Assembly (NCBI GenBank): GCA_947179485.1
Contig: OX359250.1
Location: forward strand, 13,808,539-13,872,538
Direction: 5' to 3'
DNA length: 64,000 bases
Origin: Allacma fusca
Taxonomy: Eukaryota; Arthropoda; Collembola; Symphypleona; Sminthuridae
Under the pieces are notes generated by a model. It saw only the letters and a list, made by a program, of their open reading frames with translations. It ran no database searches and was not told the DNA's origin. The position numbers and the translations under genes were made by a program. Positions 60,439-64,000 of this stretch are shown here, one piece after another (the first letter of the stretch is position 1; each line of letters starts with the position of its first letter).

Positions 60439-62547
60439 GCTATGAATATTAATTTTATACACACACCAAATCTAAAAATCAAATAAAAATGTGCACCTAA
60501 TTTGCTCGGTTTAATTATTTCAATAGTATCGATCCATACCAAAAATATTTGCATATATGCAAGAAAACACTATCTTATATCATTAGCATAAAACGGTGAT
60601 TAGTTGGATTTGGCTAGTTGGGTTGATTTTATACCGCGAATATAATTTCATTGAGAACGTGAAATATTTCGTTTCAAACACTGATTGTACCGTGTAGGTG
60701 TTCAAGATTACGCTCTGGAGACTCGAAAGCTAGCAAGATGCAGTACAAATACTTATATAAATGGTTGAGAACCTAGAAAGCAAAAATCATATAATGAAAA
60801 TAATACTTAGAAACCGACGTCATCATCAATTCTGGAAACCTGAAACTCAAACAAATATTTTAGAACTTTGAATACCAAGAAAAATGTTGTGGAGGGTAAA
60901 GTCAACAACGGTTCTCTTCCCAGTCCTGCATATTACATTATTGCGATTATAATGATAAACAATGAAATTGAAAGAACAATTGAATAAGTGCAATAATATC
61001 GAATATGAAGGATTATGGTAGGGGAGAACCGCGTTGACCGAATGCGTGCTGTTTCAGCATATTGAAAACTCCCGGTAATTAAGACCTCACGTCTTTTACG
61101 GTACACTCAGCTTTATCAAGCTGGGGATATTTCAATGCTACCTCCCAGCGACGACTACAACTCGCTTAGAACATGCAATCTAAGTGAGTTGGGGCCAGAG
61201 TATCGTTGTACCGACACACCTTTTATAGATGTTACCAAACCTTTTGTATTCCTTGGATAGCTTTGCGCAGTTTGCTAATTGAAATTTTAATTTACATACA
61301 ATAAATAAATACCACAAATAATTTTTAATTTTTGGCATCCGTCGTCAAGAAGGAAAAATAGATAAACGAATTTTAGTGGAAAATAAATGTTACTATTGAT
61401 TCAGTAAATTGGTTCTTTGTTAACACAAATGTATTACCAAAGTGTTCAATGTTGGTGAAACAGTAGTAACCAATATACTAAACTATAGTGTTAGTGTTTC
61501 AAACTACGCAAAATGAAAGCAAAAATAATAACTGAAAATTAGATGGCAAATGTGGAAACGTCTATGGCATTTATGCATAATATGAATATTTATTAACTAT
61601 ATTGTAAATCAAATTTATACACAAATATCATGATCTCAATGTATGTTGGTGTATTGATGGTGTACTACACTATATCATGTTTTCTTAACAATAATATACA
61701 TTCCATAATTTGTTATAATTTTAAATGTACTAGCTAATTATATTGAATTTAATGTATTATGGTGATACATATTGAAAACAATATTAATATTTATGTTCAT
61801 ACATATTAAAATTTTAATAATATTAAGGTAATACATAGTAAAATGTTTTCATAAGAAATGAAGGAAAAATTAAAAATATTTTCAAAACTAATATTTTAAT
61901 GGCGTATAATTTTACAATTGAACATTCAGACAAAACATTTATTGCATGTTTCTCAGTCAAGAATACAGGAACATTGTTTTTTTGTTTGTATATATGTTGT
62001 ACCAGAATATAATTAGTACTATTTATTGAGTTAACATAATAAATGTATTTATAATTGTTTTAATATCTTGAATGAAATATCAGGTGTTTGTGCTTAGTTT
62101 AAGGACGGTAAGTTCTATTATTAAATATTAATATTCAGTCAACGCTTTTCTAGGTGGGTTTCAAAATAGTGGCCATATATACTAGGTTTGCTATAAGTCT
62201 TTCTGTTCGTACTTGGTAACAACATGTTGTACTTTTTCTTTCTAAGAGTACTAGCGTAAACAGTCATCGGCTTCGCCAATGGAAACTACATATATATTTC
62301 ATATGCATAAGCCGGTTAGCAATTTTGTAGTGTGTACTTGCGAATCTATAAAGCGCGCTTAGAAGAGAGAGAGCGAAGATTTAAAAAACTCTCTTATGGC
62401 ACGGCCAAATTATAGTATTTAGTGATACGTATTTCTAGGGTAACATTCTGTTGGATTTTTTTTATCTATACTAATTGTAAAATATACCAAAGCATTTCTA
62501 TTAAGAAACATTTAAGGTCTAGGTGGAAGTAATATGGGATTAGCATT
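60439..62547. other. AT-rich stretch with a structured GC-richer island
   Basis: No coding gene. At 61020-61215 several short hairpins occur close together (TGCTG/CAGCA, CAGCTT/AAGCTG, ACTCGCTTAGA/TCTAAGTGAGT). At 61260-61290 there is a resemblance to pieces of U4 snRNA (CTTTGCGCAGT then TTGCTAATTGAAA). Neither is assigned. 61300-62540 is very AT-rich. Confidence 0.4.
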
Positions 62548-63031
62548 TTAATCCGACAATTCGTTGATGGCAGGAGCGTTCTCCTTTGATTTTCCGGATA
62601 CGCTTCCTTCCACGGACTCAGCTGACTTTTCGTCAGGCTATAAAATAATTATATAAAATTTAAAAAATAGTATATAAAAAGGTGAAACTTGTAAATAACA
62701 CCTGGCGACAAATAATACTAATAATTATTTTCAATATTTAGTATGTGGTAATAATAGTTGAACTCACATTGGGCAGATCTCCCGCGACGGCCTTCTTTTT
62801 AGTCATGCGCTTCTTGTTCTTCTTTCCAGTTTTGTTCTTGCTCCGTTTCTTGCGTTTCTTCGGTGGAGATACTACCACCTCACCGTTTCCGACAGCCAGA
62901 GGCCCGAGGGCAGAACTGGGCTTCTGCATTTCCAAGAAGGCGATGCTGGCAGGTGTTGGGATGAGTCCCGAAGAAAATCCTGGGTCGCTTCGCGCTGAGA
63001 TGCTTGGTGCTGGTGATCCGGGAATCGATTG
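62548..63031 (-). CDS. Two 3' exons encoding a lysine-rich tail; parent gene uncertain
   Basis: Exons 63031-62768 and 62637-62548 join in phase over a GT-AG intron and end in TAA. They encode a Ser/Pro-rich start (SIPGSPAPSISARSDPG), a strongly basic block (PKKRKKRSKNKTGKKNKKRM, a likely nuclear or nucleolar signal) and an acidic end with KEN (GKSKENAPAINELSD). There is an acceptor at 63032-63033 but no start codon at the beginning, so these exons need an upstream partner. The nearest is the 63065-64000 gene, whose frame stops 34 bp before the acceptor. Confidence 0.55.
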
Positions 63032-63064
63032 CTAATTAAATAACATGTCGTGGTAATACCAATG

Positions 63065-64000
63065 TTATTTGCGATGCTTCCAAAACATTTTATCGTTTTC
63101 TAAATAACTTAAGCGATCTCCAGCCAGGGAGCGTTTGAGAGATTGGGATGCCCGACGACTTCGATTCTTCTCAACGTTATCCCGTATCTTCCAGCCATTC
63201 TTTCTTTTTCCGCTAGACGTTAAACTCACGTTGGAAGCGGATGTAGCTGTGCTGGCTGCTGTCCGGGCACTACAGCTGGCTGCTCCTCCACCAATTAAGT
63301 TTGGCCATGGCTCACGAAAATATGACGCTGGCACCTGCTTCTGAATAGCCTCGAAATTGGCAACGCTCGAATCGATATTCGAAGGATAAGGATCCGCGGT
63401 GATACTGGACGAAGTTGGACTGGGCATCACTTCGTCCTGATGATCATCAGCGACGTTAGAAGGTTGTACGGATGTAGCAGACTCCGATGCGACGTCATGT
63501 GGCTGATTGATGACGAAATTCGAAGCGGTTGCTCCAGACGCCAACTCATCGACGACCTCATTGGATGCAGCAATGACGATGGAACCCGGAACGGACCGCT
63601 GTTCACCGTTATTCGATGCGGTAGCATCATCTTCCTCTGGTAAGTCTCCTACATCAGGAAGATTTTCCGGGAATCGATTGGCCAGATGACAGAATAACGT
63701 AGACCCGATGGCAAAGCGTTGAGCTTCTAACCAGCGTGTATGGGCGCTGGTGAAGTAGCCTGGTTCATGGAGTTCCGACTCGTCCATCCCGTGGGGTCGT
63801 TCACGGGACAGTCCCTCGTCGTCCGGATCCACGCTGGTACGAGGGAACGGACACTTGCACTTGACAAATTGGTCCAAAATGTCCAGCCATTCCTGGGAAA
63901 ATTGTAAACCGCGTTAATAAATCGTAAAGAAATTACGGTGGGGTCAAACGTACCATCATCTAGAAATTCACTCCTACGCTCTGGTTGCATATAAGAGAAA
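63065..64000 (-). CDS. Unknown protein, 5' end outside the window
   Basis: Exon 64000-63937 (continues beyond the window) joins in phase over a 44-bp intron to exon 63892-63065. The readable protein includes PERRSEFLDDGTFDPTEWL, then FVKCKCPFPRTSVDPDDEG, HGMDESELHEPGYFTSAHTR and FAIGSTLFCHLANRFPENLP, which looks like a folded, conserved domain. After it come about 120 Ser/Ala/Asp-rich residues, and then a basic end (SSGKRKNGWKIRDNVEKNRS, then DKMFWKHRK) before TAA at 63065-63067. I do not recognise the family. An ATG at 63987 is in frame but need not be the start. Confidence 0.65.

Noticed and set aside
1..64000. CRISPR arrays, rRNA genes, intact tRNA genes
   Set aside because: None seen. 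The regular 51-bp repeats are coding and contiguous without spacers; the only tRNA-like sequence is the SINE head.

Overview
The window is animal nuclear DNA, most likely from an arthropod. Genes are split by GT-AG introns of 34 bp to several hundred bp, the background is AT-rich, and the recognisable genes (RpL7A, a BubR1/Mad3 checkpoint protein, BTF3/NAC-beta, an LRR-guanylate-kinase-like protein, BIR domains) are metazoan. Arthropod placement is inference from protein character and transposon content; no marker fixes the species.

Gene-dense left end (1-16300). A partial RpL7A gene carries a box C/D snoRNA in its second visible intron; its guide matches the 18S site of vertebrate U36, which also sits in RPL7A. 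Next on the + strand is a ten-exon BubR1/Mad3-type spindle-checkpoint gene (925 aa) with three KEN boxes, a Bub3-binding-like region, a coiled coil and a PP2A-B56 docking motif, but no kinase domain. BTF3/NAC-beta follows on the - strand, convergent with it. Then a fourteen-exon, 1311-aa LRGUK-like gene (LRRs plus a degenerate guanylate-kinase domain split by about 600 residues) runs on the - strand.

Transposon landscape (16300-49400). Almost everything here is mobile DNA. Boundaries of several elements can be read exactly from target-site duplications (TSDs): hAT-type elements with perfect 8-bp TSDs at 3044-3661 (inside a BubR1 intron), 17945-18342, 18713-21147, 19193-20904, 22224-26913 and 46454-47229; a foldback MITE with TA TSD at 18488-21355 holding two hAT elements one inside the other; and a Mutator-like element (22437-26156, 9-bp TSD, FLYWCH and MULE transposase exons) inside another hAT element. 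There are also an intron-containing Tc1/IS630-type DDE gene, a tRNA-derived SINE, a HARBI1-like pseudogene, a decayed LTR retrotransposon, a gypsy-type integrase remnant and a LINE tail.

Right end (49400-64000). A short two-exon gene of unknown function has its 3' end overlapped by a 584-bp MITE. A 984-aa protein built from about 44 copies of a 17-residue (51-bp) repeat lies on the - strand. A two-BIR (IAP-like) locus with a TATA box is broken by a frameshift. The last gene, of unknown function, runs off the right edge on the - strand with lysine-rich downstream exons whose connection to it is unresolved.

The genes do not form one pathway. The main coherent signals are housekeeping translation genes (RpL7A, BTF3, snoRNA), a mitotic checkpoint gene, and heavy, datable nested insertion of DNA transposons whose termini carry family-specific arrays of short repeats.
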